Part shown: piece after piece, positions 1 through 9,300 of the stretch
Layout: each line of letters opens with the position of its first letter
Position numbering within the stretch: position 1 is the first letter of the stretch
Notes under the pieces: generated by a model
Told to the model about the DNA's origin: nothing
Databases searched by the model: none
Seen by the model: only the letters and a program-made list of their open reading frames with translations
Origin: JAYQKL01 sp049890195
GTDB lineage: Bacteria; Pseudomonadota; Alphaproteobacteria; RS24
Direction: 5' to 3'
Assembly: GCA_049890195.1 (NCBI GenBank)
Contig: JBMHBY010000003.1
Location: forward strand, 186,001-250,000
Length of the DNA stretch: 64,000 nucleotides
Position numbers and translations under genes: made by a program

Positions 1-966
1 GGCAAAGCCGGGTTGCCACAAAAACATCACCAACAGGCCGACATGAAACGCCGCAACCACAGCAAACAAATGGCGGACATCATAATAATCCGCCAAATAG
101 CCGATGATCAGCTTGCCGGCGACCGCAGACAGGGTCATGCTGGAGATGATGGTGGCGGCCTGCACCGGGCTGAAGCCGATATCAATAAAAAACGGGTATT
201 TGGAGGTCATGATGGCCTGGTCACTGGCCAACAGCAGGCCGGCGCCAAACACGAGCAGCCAGAAATTACGCTCGCGTGCCAGTTTAGGCAGCGTCCATGC
301 GCCTGTCTCAGATGCGGCGGCTTCAGTTTTTGTGGCCTCTGCGTCCTGATCAAATTCATCAAACCCCGCAAGATGCTGTGGTTTGGGCCTGGCCCGGATG
401 AACAGCAAAGACACCAGCACAATCGACAGGGCCGCCCCCCAGCCCAGAATGGGCAGAGCCAAGCGCCAGCCGAAAGACTCAATCAGCCAGATAACGACCG
501 GCACCATGACAAACCCGCCAGCAGAGGAGGTGACCGACGCAATGCCCAAAGCCCTCCCGCGGCGCTTCATGAACCATTTGGACACCACGGCATTGGCGAC
601 AAGACCACCGGCACTGCTGACCCCCAGCCCGACCAGCAGGATGATGATGACGAACATGTGGGTTAAATCCTGACTGAGGGACAACAGGGTGAAGCCGGTT
701 GCAAAGGCCAGCGCCCCGAAGGCAAAAACATATTGCGGCGGATGCCGGTCAATCGCCCGCCCGACAAAAGGCGACCATCCCGCAACACCAAGCAGCATGG
801 CGATATAGGCATAACTGACGGTCGCGCGGCTGACCCCAAACTCCTGCGTCACCGGAATGACGAAAACCTGATAGCCATAGAAGGTGATCCCGATCATCAG
901 CATGGCGCAGAAGAAACAGGCGCTCAAAACTATCCACCCCTGATAGACAGGTCGTTTGCTTGTCAT
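1..966 (-). CDS. MFS transporter, partial (C-terminal end beyond window)
   Basis: The frame is open from an ATG at 966 to the window edge, giving the first 322 residues. A GAGGTG ribosome-binding sequence lies directly upstream. The protein begins MTSKRPVYQGW and shows repeated hydrophobic helices, the first at about residues 10-32. A basic cytoplasmic loop WFMKRRGRALGIA lies between helices 4 and 5, and an acidic Glu/Ala/Asp-rich linker of about 25 residues separates the two six-helix halves. This layout fits a major facilitator of the monocarboxylate-transporter-like type, an inner-membrane carrier for small organic solutes. The substrate cannot be told from sequence, and the last three or so helices are missing. 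Confidence 0.85.
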   Translation of the reverse strand, partial: MTSKRPVYQGWIVLSACFFCAMLMIGITFYGYQVFVIPVTQEFGVSRATVSYAYIAMLLGVAGWSPFVGRAIDRHPPQYVFAFGALAFATGFTLLSLSQDLTHMFVIIILLVGLGVSSAGGLVANAVVSKWFMKRRGRALGIASVTSSAGGFVMVPVVIWLIESFGWRLALPILGWGAALSIVLVSLLFIRARPKPQHLAGFDEFDQDAEATKTEAAASETGAWTLPKLARERNFWLLVFGAGLLLASDQAIMTSKYPFFIDIGFSPVQAATIISSMTLSAVAGKLIIGYLADYYDVRHLFAVVAAFHVGLLVMFLWQPGFA

Positions 967-1119
967 CACCTCGGCAACCCCTCAACTTGATCCTCGGTCC
1001 AGCCTAGGGGATGGCCTCGGCCGGGTAAAGCCTTTCAGCATTGGCGGCGGGCTTTTTTTGAGTGGACAATCGCGGTGCAGTGAATAACCTTATCAGTGAA
1101 CATTTGAAGGAGAGTTGAC

Positions 1120-2016
1120 ATGCAGCAGGGTGAACCGAGCCAGACGGCGAAAATGACGGCGGTGATGCGCGCCTACCACAATGCCTATGCCCCCAACCCG
1201 AAGATTTTGGAGGATGATGTCGCACTCAGCCTGACCGGTCTCGGCTCACAGGATGCCCTGGCCGAACATTACAATGGCGTGGTTGACCTTTTTGCAGCCC
1301 TTTCCAACAAGGAGACCGCCGATCTGTTTGTCCGCCGCACCATGGACTTTGTCTGCATGCGGTCACGGTTGTTTGAGGAGCAGTTGAAAACCGCCCTTGC
1401 TGACGGCATAGAGCAGGTCATTGTGCTGGGTGCCGGGCTGGATACAACGGCCTATAAATTCGCCGACCAGCTGCAGGGAGTCACAATCTATGAAATCGAC
1501 CATCCCGACACGCAGCAATGGAAGCGTAATGCCTTGGAGAACAGCGGCATCGCCATCCCGGACAATCTGCAGTTTATCGGCATTGATTTTGAAACCCAGA
1601 CCCTGACGGATGCACTCGACCAGGCGGGGGTCAACCGCGACCTTCTGACCATGATGTCCTGGCTGGGCGTTGTCATGTATCTGACCGATGACGGCATCCG
1701 CTCCAGCCTGTCGGTGTTGAGCGAGTTTGCCAAAGGCAGCCGCATGGTCATGGATTTTGTCATGCCGGATTACGAACAGGTCGAGGGGTATGAGCCTGAT
1801 GACCTGACCAATCTTTATAAGGTTGTCGCCGAAATGGGGGAGCCGATGCTGTCCAAGCTCGGCATAGAGGACTGGAAGGAACGCTTCGCCACAGCCGGTT
1901 TCGCAGAGGTGACATTCTATTCAACTGAAATGCTGATTGAGCAGTTCATGGGCGGCGAGGCCGGGCTCTATGCCATTCCCGCCGGCACAACCACGCTTCT
2001 GAGCGCCCGGATTTGA
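1120..2016 (+). CDS. SAM-dependent methyltransferase, LCMT/TIGR00027 family
   Basis: 298 residues, ATG start with a GAAGGAGAG ribosome-binding sequence. The SAM-binding glycine motif is VIVLGAGLDTTAYKF (about residues 102-116), followed by YEIDHPDTQQWKR. Both are hallmarks of the leucine-carboxyl-methyltransferase-like family (Pfam LCM), whose bacterial members methylate largely unknown small molecules. The 153-base gap upstream, shared with the divergent MFS gene, holds only a weak GC-rich inverted repeat followed by a T run near 1040-1067. The stop codon lies inside the first unit of the 11-bp repeat array that precedes the lipid genes, so this gene is probably a separate transcription unit. 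Family assignment is firm; substrate unknown. Confidence 0.82.
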   Translation: MQQGEPSQTAKMTAVMRAYHNAYAPNPKILEDDVALSLTGLGSQDALAEHYNGVVDLFAALSNKETADLFVRRTMDFVCMRSRLFEEQLKTALADGIEQVIVLGAGLDTTAYKFADQLQGVTIYEIDHPDTQQWKRNALENSGIAIPDNLQFIGIDFETQTLTDALDQAGVNRDLLTMMSWLGVVMYLTDDGIRSSLSVLSEFAKGSRMVMDFVMPDYEQVEGYEPDDLTNLYKVVAEMGEPMLSKLGIEDWKERFATAGFAEVTFYSTEMLIEQFMGGEAGLYAIPAGTTTLLSARI

Positions 2017-2078
2017 CACATAACTGCAATCATATCGTCACATTCAGGCAATCAAAGCGTCACAAAACCGCAATCGAA
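2013..2078 (+). promoter_or_regulatory. Candidate PhoB binding array: six contiguous 11-bp direct repeats
   Basis: From 2013 the sequence falls into 11-base units at 2013, 2024, 2035, 2046, 2057 and 2068, with no gap. The fifth unit, GCGTCACAAAA, differs from the classical Pho-box half CTGTCACAAAT at three positions. The first is TTGACACATAA and the fourth AGGCAATCAAA. Units alternate between a GTCAC or GACAC core and a GCAATC core. A weaker seventh unit may follow at 2079. PhoB dimers bind 11-bp direct repeats in tandem, and the array sits just upstream of three genes for phosphorus-free lipid synthesis. The binding role is inference from periodicity, sequence and context. Confidence 0.6.
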
Positions 2079-2114
2079 CATGCACATCTTCAACCTGTTT
2101 GACAGGAGGTGTTC

Positions 2115-3002
2115 ATGGTTCAATTGCGCTTCAAACCCCACTCGCCCAGGCCGCTCTCTGGGTTTGTCCCTAAAGTCCTGAAATCCCACGACGTGCTGTC
2201 GGTCCGTCTGGCGACAACCCGCAGGGAATTACGGGCGGTTCAGGCGTTGCGGTATCAGGTGTTTTTTGAGGAAATGAGCGCCCGCAGCCATTGGGGCCAG
2301 AAATTCTTGAAGCGCGACACCGACCGCTTTGACGGGGTGTGCGACCATCTCATGCTGACGGTCAACGGGCCGGCTGAAGGTGTCACCAAAAAAGCCCGCC
2401 TGCCCAATGGAGAAACTGTTGTCGGCTGTTACCGTCTGATGCATCAGGAGGCCGCCCTGCGCCATAAGGGGTTTTACAGCGCCGGCGAGTTTGACCTGGG
2501 CCCGATGCTCAGCCAAGCCGGATTAGGCCTGCGCTTTTTGGAATTGGGTCGCTCCTGCGTCGCCCCGTATTACCGCACCAAACATGGCATTGATCTGCTC
2601 TGGTCAGGACTTGGACAAATCATCAATGAGCATGGTGTGGACGCCCTGCTGGGCTGCGCCAGCTTTCCGACCACTGACATCATGCAACTCGCCGAACCAC
2701 TGAGCCTGCTGCATCATAATTTCCGGTCCACAGGGCCATGGCAGGTCCGGGCGCTAAAAAACCGCTACGTCAACATGAACATGCTGCCGGCGGACCAGGT
2801 TGACAAAAAACGCGCCATGCGGCAATTGCCGCCGGTTCTGCGCGGTTATATCCGTATGGGCTGCATGATCGGCGATGGCGCCGTCATAGATCATGCCTTT
2901 GGAACAACCGATGTTTTTGTCCTGATGCCGCTCACTTCTGCAGATGACAGGTATCTTTCGAAATTCGCCGACAGAAAAACCGGAAAGGTCGCCCATGAAT
3001 GA
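2115..3002 (+). CDS. olsB: OlsB-like GNAT N-acyltransferase (ornithine lipid synthesis)
   Basis: The start is the ATG at 2115, six bases after a full AGGAGG; an in-frame GTG at 2109 overlaps that site and is unlikely to be used. 295 residues. The segment TVVGCYRLM, the acidic EFDLGPM stretch and LELGRSCVAPYYRTKHGIDLLW (given here as a motif region near residues 120-165) are typical of OlsB, which transfers a 3-hydroxyacyl group from ACP to the alpha-amino group of ornithine to form lyso-ornithine lipid. OlsA, which adds the second acyl chain, is not in this window. The 3' end overlaps the next gene by 8 bases, so the three lipid genes form an operon. A different amino-acid head group is possible. 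Confidence 0.78.
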   Translation: MVQLRFKPHSPRPLSGFVPKVLKSHDVLSVRLATTRRELRAVQALRYQVFFEEMSARSHWGQKFLKRDTDRFDGVCDHLMLTVNGPAEGVTKKARLPNGETVVGCYRLMHQEAALRHKGFYSAGEFDLGPMLSQAGLGLRFLELGRSCVAPYYRTKHGIDLLWSGLGQIINEHGVDALLGCASFPTTDIMQLAEPLSLLHHNFRSTGPWQVRALKNRYVNMNMLPADQVDKKRAMRQLPPVLRGYIRMGCMIGDGAVIDHAFGTTDVFVLMPLTSADDRYLSKFADRKTGKVAHE

Positions 3003-3846
3003 CATGACTGCAGCCCGGGCCGGCAAAAAACAGTCCAATCCACCCCTGCAATACCGGACCATCTGGATTTCAGACATTCATTTGGGCACGCATGGCTGCA
3101 AAGCCGAGGCGTTGCTTGATTTCCTCAAATCCACAGAGTCTGAAAACCTCTATCTGGTCGGCGACATCATTGACGGCTGGCGCCTGAAAAAAAAGTTCTA
3201 TTGGCCGCAGGCCCATAATGACGTGATCCAAAAACTGCTCCGCAAGGCCCGTAAAGGGACGCGGGTGGTCTATGTGCCGGGTAATCATGATGAAGCGGCC
3301 CGCGGTTACACCGAACTGAAATTCGGTGAGATCGAGATTGTCCATGAGGCGTTTCATGAAACCGCAGACGGCAAAAGGCTGTGGGTCGTGCATGGTGACC
3401 TGTTTGACGGTGTCATGCAATATGCCAAATGGCTCGCCCACCTGGGGGACATTTCCTATACCATCCTGCTGGCTGTGAACAATACGCTCAACAGATGGCG
3501 GCTCTTCCTCAACAAGCCATATTGGTCCCTGTCACAATACCTCAAGCACAAAGTCAAAAACGCCGTCAGCTTCATGACCGCGTTTGAAAATGTGATGATT
3601 CAGGAGACCCGGCGCAAGAAATGCGACGGTGTGGTGTGTGGCCATATCCACAAGGCCGAACTGCGTGAGGTTGACGGCATCATTTACGCCAATGACGGCG
3701 ACTGGGTGGAGTCGTTGACGGCACTGGTCGAGCATTTTGACGGCCGGCTTGAGGTGGTCCAATGGCATTATGATCCAAGGCTGTTTGTGATGAAACCCAA
3801 ATCAACCGATAACCCGGCCGACAAATCGGTGGGGCAGCCCGCCTGA
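2995..3846 (+). CDS. plcP: PlcP-like metallophosphoesterase (phospholipase C for lipid remodelling)
   Basis: 283 residues from the ATG at 2995 (GGAAAGG upstream; upstream in-frame codons lie inside olsB). All five metallophosphoesterase motifs are present in order: SDIHLG, GDIIDGW, PGNHDE, VVHGDLFDG and CGHIHKAEL. The family resembles LpxH, but the linkage with a glycosyltransferase and olsB is that of PlcP, described in Sinorhizobium and marine alphaproteobacteria, which removes the phosphorylated head group of phospholipids to give diacylglycerol under phosphate shortage. It overlaps olsB by 8 bases and agt by 1. An LpxH-like role in lipid A synthesis is the main alternative, less likely given the neighbours. 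Confidence 0.75.
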   Translation: MNDMTAARAGKKQSNPPLQYRTIWISDIHLGTHGCKAEALLDFLKSTESENLYLVGDIIDGWRLKKKFYWPQAHNDVIQKLLRKARKGTRVVYVPGNHDEAARGYTELKFGEIEIVHEAFHETADGKRLWVVHGDLFDGVMQYAKWLAHLGDISYTILLAVNNTLNRWRLFLNKPYWSLSQYLKHKVKNAVSFMTAFENVMIQETRRKKCDGVVCGHIHKAELREVDGIIYANDGDWVESLTALVEHFDGRLEVVQWHYDPRLFVMKPKSTDNPADKSVGQPA

Positions 3847-4844
3847 TGCGGATCCTGATTGTCACAGACGCCTGGTATCCGCAGGTCAACGGCGTTGTCC
3901 GCACCCTTGACACCACACGGCGGCATCTCGAGGCCATGGGTTTTGAAGTTGAGGTGTTGTCAGCCGAAGGCATGACCACATTCCCGTTGCCGACCTATCC
4001 GGACATTCGCGTCGCCTTGTTCCCCGGCAGGCATGTGCGCGCCTGCATTGAACGCTTTGCGCCGGACCATCTCCACATTTCAACCGAGGGGCCGCTTGGC
4101 ATTGCTGCCCGCAATTATGCGGTCAAGCGGGGTTACAGCTTCACCACCGCCTTCCACACCCGGTTTCCGGAATATGTCAAAGCCCGCACCGCCCTGCCGT
4201 TATCCGTCACCTATGCGTTTTTGCGGTGGTTCCACCGCCCCTCATCCGCCGTGTTGGTGCCGACCGAGAGCATGATTGAGAACCTGAAGACATGGGGCCT
4301 CGGAAATCTGGTGTTGTGGTCACGGGGCGTTGATTTAAAAAAATTTTCCCCACCCAAAGGGCGACGCAAAAAGAATCCGGATCCGGTTTATCTGTATGTT
4401 GGCCGAATCGCGGTTGAGAAAAACATTGAGGCCTTTCTGGAACTTGATCTGGAGGGAGTCAAATGGGTGGTCGGCGACGGGCCGGCACGGGCGGCACTGG
4501 AGCGCAAATATCCGGAAGCCGTGTTTCACGGAGAGCAGCACCTGCCGGAACTGGCGGGGTTTTATCGTCAGGCTGATGTCTTCGTTTTCCCAAGCCGGAC
4601 CGACACATTTGGCCTTGTCATGGTTGAGGCCATGGCCTGCGGCACCCCGGTTGCCGGTTATCCGGTGACCGGGCCAAAGGACATCATGAGCGGGGAGACC
4701 GGCGCCATAGACGAGGATCTGGCAACAGCCTGCAAAAGCGCGTTGTCAAAGGACAGAAAAAAAGTGCGGGCGCATGCCCAGGAGTTCAGCTGGGAAAATG
4801 TCACCAAGGTGTTTGCCGAGCACCTGGTCGCAATGAGGGAATGA
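3846..4844 (+). CDS. Glycosyltransferase, GT4/group 1 (Agt-like, glycolipid synthesis)
   Basis: 332 residues; its ATG overlaps the TGA of the preceding gene, indicating translational coupling. The N-terminal half starts MRILIVTDAWYPQVNGVVRTL, the acceptor-binding Rossmann fold of GT-B enzymes. The C-terminal half has the nucleotide-sugar site: VGRIAVEKNIEAFL (about residues 186-199) and the EX7E motif region FGLVMVEAMACGTPV (about 255-269). Homologues beside plcP (called Agt) use UDP-sugars to glycosylate diacylglycerol, making mono-glycosyl or glucuronosyl lipids. It would consume the diacylglycerol released by the upstream phosphoesterase. The sugar donor is not predictable here. The gene ends 4 bases before a convergent peptidase gene, with no clear terminator. 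Confidence 0.78.
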   Translation: MRILIVTDAWYPQVNGVVRTLDTTRRHLEAMGFEVEVLSAEGMTTFPLPTYPDIRVALFPGRHVRACIERFAPDHLHISTEGPLGIAARNYAVKRGYSFTTAFHTRFPEYVKARTALPLSVTYAFLRWFHRPSSAVLVPTESMIENLKTWGLGNLVLWSRGVDLKKFSPPKGRRKKNPDPVYLYVGRIAVEKNIEAFLELDLEGVKWVVGDGPARAALERKYPEAVFHGEQHLPELAGFYRQADVFVFPSRTDTFGLVMVEAMACGTPVAGYPVTGPKDIMSGETGAIDEDLATACKSALSKDRKKVRAHAQEFSWENVTKVFAEHLVAMRE

Positions 4845-4848
4845 CGCG

Positions 4849-6324
4849 CTAGAGCCGCGACATCAGGCGGTAATAAAACCGTACGGCATCGCTCAGCGTG
4901 CTGACACTGATGCGCTCATTGGTGCCATGAATACCGGCCAGATCCCCAATGTCCATCTCAACATAAGTGAACCGGTAATGGTTTGGGGTCAATTCGCGGT
5001 AATGGCGCGTATCGGTGGCGGCGACCAGCAGACGCGGCGCGACAACAAGGCGTTGCGGCGCGGCAGTGTCACGGATGGCGCTGGTCAACTGCTCCCAGCC
5101 GAACCCCTCCAGCGGGGAGACCGGCGACGGGGCCATCCCTTTTTGCCCCGACCCGTCATGGCTGACGGCAACCCGCTCGTCGCGAATGACCTGCTCCACC
5201 CGCCGCTTGACGCTTTCCGGCGTTTCACCCGGCAATATCCGGAAATTAACTTTGGCGCTGGCCGTGATCGGCAGCACATTGGCCTTGACCCCGCCTTGGA
5301 TCATGGTGACCGCCGTCGTTGTGCGCATGCCGGCATTGCCCTGCCGGTCCGCCTTCAAGGACGCCATCACCAACGGCCTGAAAAGCCAGAGATTCTTCAT
5401 CATCAGGCGACTGAAGAACGGCAATTCGTCTGCAACGGCCTCTAGAAAGTCTTGTGTATGCGAAAAATCGCGGGGAAACTGATCCGCCTCCAGCCGGGCG
5501 ATGGCTTGCGCCAGAATGCCGATGGAGGTCTGCAGCGGCGGCATGGACGAATGGCCGCCATCCCCCTGAACCGCAAGCTCAAGCGTGACGATACCCTTTT
5601 CCGCCGGGGCAATCACCGCCATCGGCACCTCAAGGCCGGGCAGGGCGCCGCGGGATATCAAGCCGCCTTCATCAATCAAAAACGCCGCATCAACATTACG
5701 GGACTTCAAAACCGCCGCCATGGCCCGTGCGCCGTCAAGTCCACCCTGCTCCTCGTCATGCCCGAAGGCAAAATAAATCGTCCGGTCAGGGGCAAGTCCG
5801 GCTTCCAGCATATATTCAGCCGCCGCCAGCAGGCCGATGACATTGACTTTATTGTCGATGGCGCCACGGCCCCAAATATAGCCGTCCGCCACATTTCCCG
5901 AGAAGGGCGGCTGCTTCCAGTCTTTCTCCGTGCCCGGAATGACCGGCACAACATCCAGATGTCCGAGGAAAATTACGGGCTTGTCATCACCCCTGCCCCG
6001 CCAGGTGTAAAGCAGCGAATAATCCCCGACCACCTCCCGCTCGAGGCTGGCATGCACACGCGGGAAGTTTGCCTCCAGAAAGTCGTGCATGGCCAACAGC
6101 GCCTCTGCCGAAACCGGCTTGTCGCGCCCGAAGGAAATCGTCTTGAACCGGATGGCTTCACGCATTTGCCGGGTGAGCCGGTCCGCGTCGGGCTGAAACT
6201 CAAACGCGGTGCCGACGGTCTGCGGCACCCCTGAACGATAGGTGTTGACCAGCAGAACACTGAGGAACAGCACCAGAAGGGCCACGCAGGCCGCGATTGT
6301 TTTATGCTTGATAAGCGTCTGCAT
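4849..6324 (-). CDS. Membrane-anchored M20 peptidase, PM20D1-like
   Basis: 491 residues from the ATG at 6324; an in-frame GTG precedes it at 6327. Residues about 10-30 form one hydrophobic segment (signal anchor), so the enzyme domain faces the periplasm. Metal-site motifs of the M20 family are visible: FLGHLDVVPV, WGRGAIDNKVN, FGHDEEQGGLDGA, FLIDEGGL and a C-terminal IHGTNERIS. PM20D1-type members hydrolyse or form N-acyl amino acids and act as carboxypeptidases. The start lies 8 bases after the stop of the giant adhesin gene, with GGCGGG between them, so it is very likely the last gene of that operon. Whether it acts on adhesin fragments, peptidoglycan peptides or N-acyl amino acids is unknown. 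Confidence 0.8.
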   Translation of the reverse strand: MQTLIKHKTIAACVALLVLFLSVLLVNTYRSGVPQTVGTAFEFQPDADRLTRQMREAIRFKTISFGRDKPVSAEALLAMHDFLEANFPRVHASLEREVVGDYSLLYTWRGRGDDKPVIFLGHLDVVPVIPGTEKDWKQPPFSGNVADGYIWGRGAIDNKVNVIGLLAAAEYMLEAGLAPDRTIYFAFGHDEEQGGLDGARAMAAVLKSRNVDAAFLIDEGGLISRGALPGLEVPMAVIAPAEKGIVTLELAVQGDGGHSSMPPLQTSIGILAQAIARLEADQFPRDFSHTQDFLEAVADELPFFSRLMMKNLWLFRPLVMASLKADRQGNAGMRTTTAVTMIQGGVKANVLPITASAKVNFRILPGETPESVKRRVEQVIRDERVAVSHDGSGQKGMAPSPVSPLEGFGWEQLTSAIRDTAAPQRLVVAPRLLVAATDTRHYRELTPNHYRFTYVEMDIGDLAGIHGTNERISVSTLSDAVRFYYRLMSRL

Positions 6325-6332
6325 CACCCGCC

Positions 6333-9300
6333 TTATTCCAGCCTGACAAGCGGTTCAGAACCCTCATCCGACAGGCTGGAAAGATTGACAAAACCGTTTT
6401 CCTCAAGTGGGTCCGGGGTAATCCAAAGGAAATCATCATCCACCGTGATGCTCTCAAAAATGACCGTGGGCACAATTGTCTGCTCCCGCACCAGACCGAC
6501 ACCGGGAACGGACGGGACATCTGTCGGACCGGCGGACAGCGTTGCGCTGTTCACAAACGCGGACGTCTGCGTCACATCAGTGACATATTCCGCACCCTGC
6601 AGGATGGATGTCAAAGCCATGTCAATGCGCTGGTCAATGCGCTGGCGCTGCTCCTCCGACCGCGCCAGAATAAACCGCGGTGACCAGGTGACGGCGATGC
6701 CGTTGCTGGAAATATCCGGATTATCGTAGAGGAAATCATAGAACAACAGGGAGTTCGGGTTGTTCAGGTAATCCCCTCCGCCGGTGACGGAATAATTCTC
6801 CAGACGTCCGCCAAAGGCAATGGCCGCAGTCTCAAAGAAAGAGGTCGTCCCGCCATCCGCCGTCCAATTCTGCGGTGCCAATGTGCGCTCCTTGAGGCGT
6901 CCGATGCGGGCGTTCATGTCAGACACGGTGAAGAAGGCGTCCTCCTGCGTAATGCCGCGCACAACCTGGAGATAATCGCTCTGCGTTTCCAATATGCCGG
7001 CATGGTCGGCGTAAAGGCGTTCAAACACTGTTCCCGGCACGGAATTCAAGCCCAGCATGGCGGCGCCGGCGCGCACCTCACCAATCCCTGATTTGCCGGC
7101 AACATTCAGCCGCAGGGCGGAGGAATTGGTGTTTGTGATGTCATTCAGATTGATGTAGCGGTTGGCATAAAGGTTGATGGTGCCCGTCCCGGCGCGCACA
7201 ATATCCGTCTGCACATCCCCGCCCTGCTGGATGTCAAAGGCGCGCAGGGTGACGGCATCAGCACCGGCCGCTTGTGTGCGGATGCCGGTCACCGTCGCCA
7301 GGCCGCTGGCCTCAATCAGGATACGGCCGGTCGCCACATCCAGAACGGCCGTATCGGTCAAATTAACGGTCTGGTTGAAACCCTGATTGGCATCAATGGT
7401 GAAATCACCATTTGCCGTCTCAATCCGGCCGGTGCCGCGCAGGGTGAAATCATCGGCAACCGTGGACATCATGTCACCACCCGCTGTCCTGACCGTACCG
7501 GTCACGTCAATGCTGTCCAGCAGCGTCGCGGTGATGTTGCCGCCCTGCGTGTCCAAAAGCCCGGCCAGACTGGCCGCTTCGGCGACGCTTAAATCCAGAT
7601 CTCCGCCCCCAAGACGAAGGGTGCCGTTCTGCGTCAGAGTCAGGCTGTCCAGCAGCGTCGCGGTGATGTTGCCGCCCTGCGTGTCCAAAAGCCCGGCCAG
7701 ACTGGCCGCTTCCGAAACGACAAGAGCCAGATCACCGTCGCCCAGCTGTACCCTGCCGCTCTCGGTCAAGGTCAGGGTGTCCCGCAAATTCGCATTGATG
7801 TTGCCGCCCTGTGTATCGAGCAGACCGGCAAGGCTGGTTGCGTCATCCACCGTCAGCTCCAAAGCTCCGCCGCCGAGCTGCAGCGTGCCGGTTTGCGTCA
7901 GCGTCAGGTTGTCCTGCAATGTGGCCGTGACGGCCCCACCCTGCGTATTCAGAAGGCCGGAGAGGCTGGTCGCTTCGGCCACCGTCATTTCCAGATTGCC
8001 CCCTGCGGTGCGCAAAATGCCGGTCTGCGTCAGCGTCAGGCTGTTTTGCAAATTCGCATTGATGTTGCCGCCCTGTGTATCCAAAGACCCGGACAGGCTG
8101 GTCGCTTCGGCTACCGTAAGGGCCAGATCACCGCCGCCGAGCTGCAGCGTGCCGGTTTGCGTCAGCGTCAGGCTGTCCTGCAGGTTTGCCCCCATATCAC
8201 CGCCCTGCGTGTCAAGCTGACCGGCGAGATTGGTCGCTTCGGAAACAAACAGCGTTAAATCACCCCCATCGAGCCGCATGATACCGCTTTCTGCCAGGGA
8301 CAGGCTATTTTGCAAATTCGCATTGATGTTGCCGCCCTGTGTATCGAGCAGGCCGGCAAGGCTGGTCGCCTCCGAAACGACAAGCGTCAGATCGCCGCCG
8401 CCAAGTTGCGTTTGCCCGCTTTCGGTTAGGGTCAGGCTGTCCTGCAGATTGGCCCCGATATTCCCGCCCTGGGTATCCAGCAGGCCGGCAAGGCTGGTCG
8501 CCTCGGAGACGGACAGGGTCAAATCGCCGCCGCCGAGTTTTACACGCCCGCTTTCAGCAAGTGACAGGCTGTCCAGTAAATTGGCATTGATGTTGCCGCC
8601 TTGCGTGTCGAGCAGTCCGATAAGACTGGTTGACTCAGAGACCGATAAGGTTAGTGCGCCGCCGCCCAGCCGCGTTGTCCCACTCTGGGCCAAAGTCAGG
8701 CCGTCAAGCAATGTCGCCGTGACGGCCCCGCCCTGCGTATCCAGCAGGCCGGCAAGGCTGGTCCCTTCCGTGACCGTCAAGGTCAAGTCACCGCCACCGA
8801 GCCGGACGGCCCCGGTCTGGGCAAGGGTCAATGTGTCCAGCAGTGTGGCGGACATGTCGCCGCCCAATGTGTCAACCGTGCCGACAATTTGTGTTGCCTG
8901 ACCAACCGAGGTCTGCAGATCGCCGGAACGGGTCAGAAGCTGCCCGTCAGACCCGACGGACAGGGCGCCGACTATATTGGCGATGACACCGCCGCCCTGT
9001 GTGTCGAGCAGTGAGTCAATCCGCATGTCGGCACTGGCCGCAATGTCGATTTGTGTGTTGTTAAACACGGCATTGGCCGCGTCGTCAAAAACCACATCCG
9101 AGAAGCTGGTCAGGCCGAACCGGTTGCCATTGGTGTTGAAGGCGCCGCCAAACCTGGCATCGCCGATCGTCATCAGGTCAAGGTTGCCGGCCATCACCGC
9201 CCGCGTCAGGCGCAGGCTGGTGGCGTTGGAGACATACAGCGCCGCGCCGCCGCCGGCCGCCTCCATGTCAAAGGTCGAGTCGGTGATGCTGGTTGAGGCG

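Noticed and set aside
1036..1067. Terminator-like inverted repeat with T run between the MFS and methyltransferase genes
   Set aside because: The stem is only about six pairs with a mismatch and a long loop, and both adjacent genes are transcribed away from this gap, so a terminator is not expected.
7427..9010. Regular 132-base repeats as a possible CRISPR or satellite array
   Set aside because: The repeats are in frame, diverged, and code for a regular 44-residue protein unit; there are no spacers and no cas genes.
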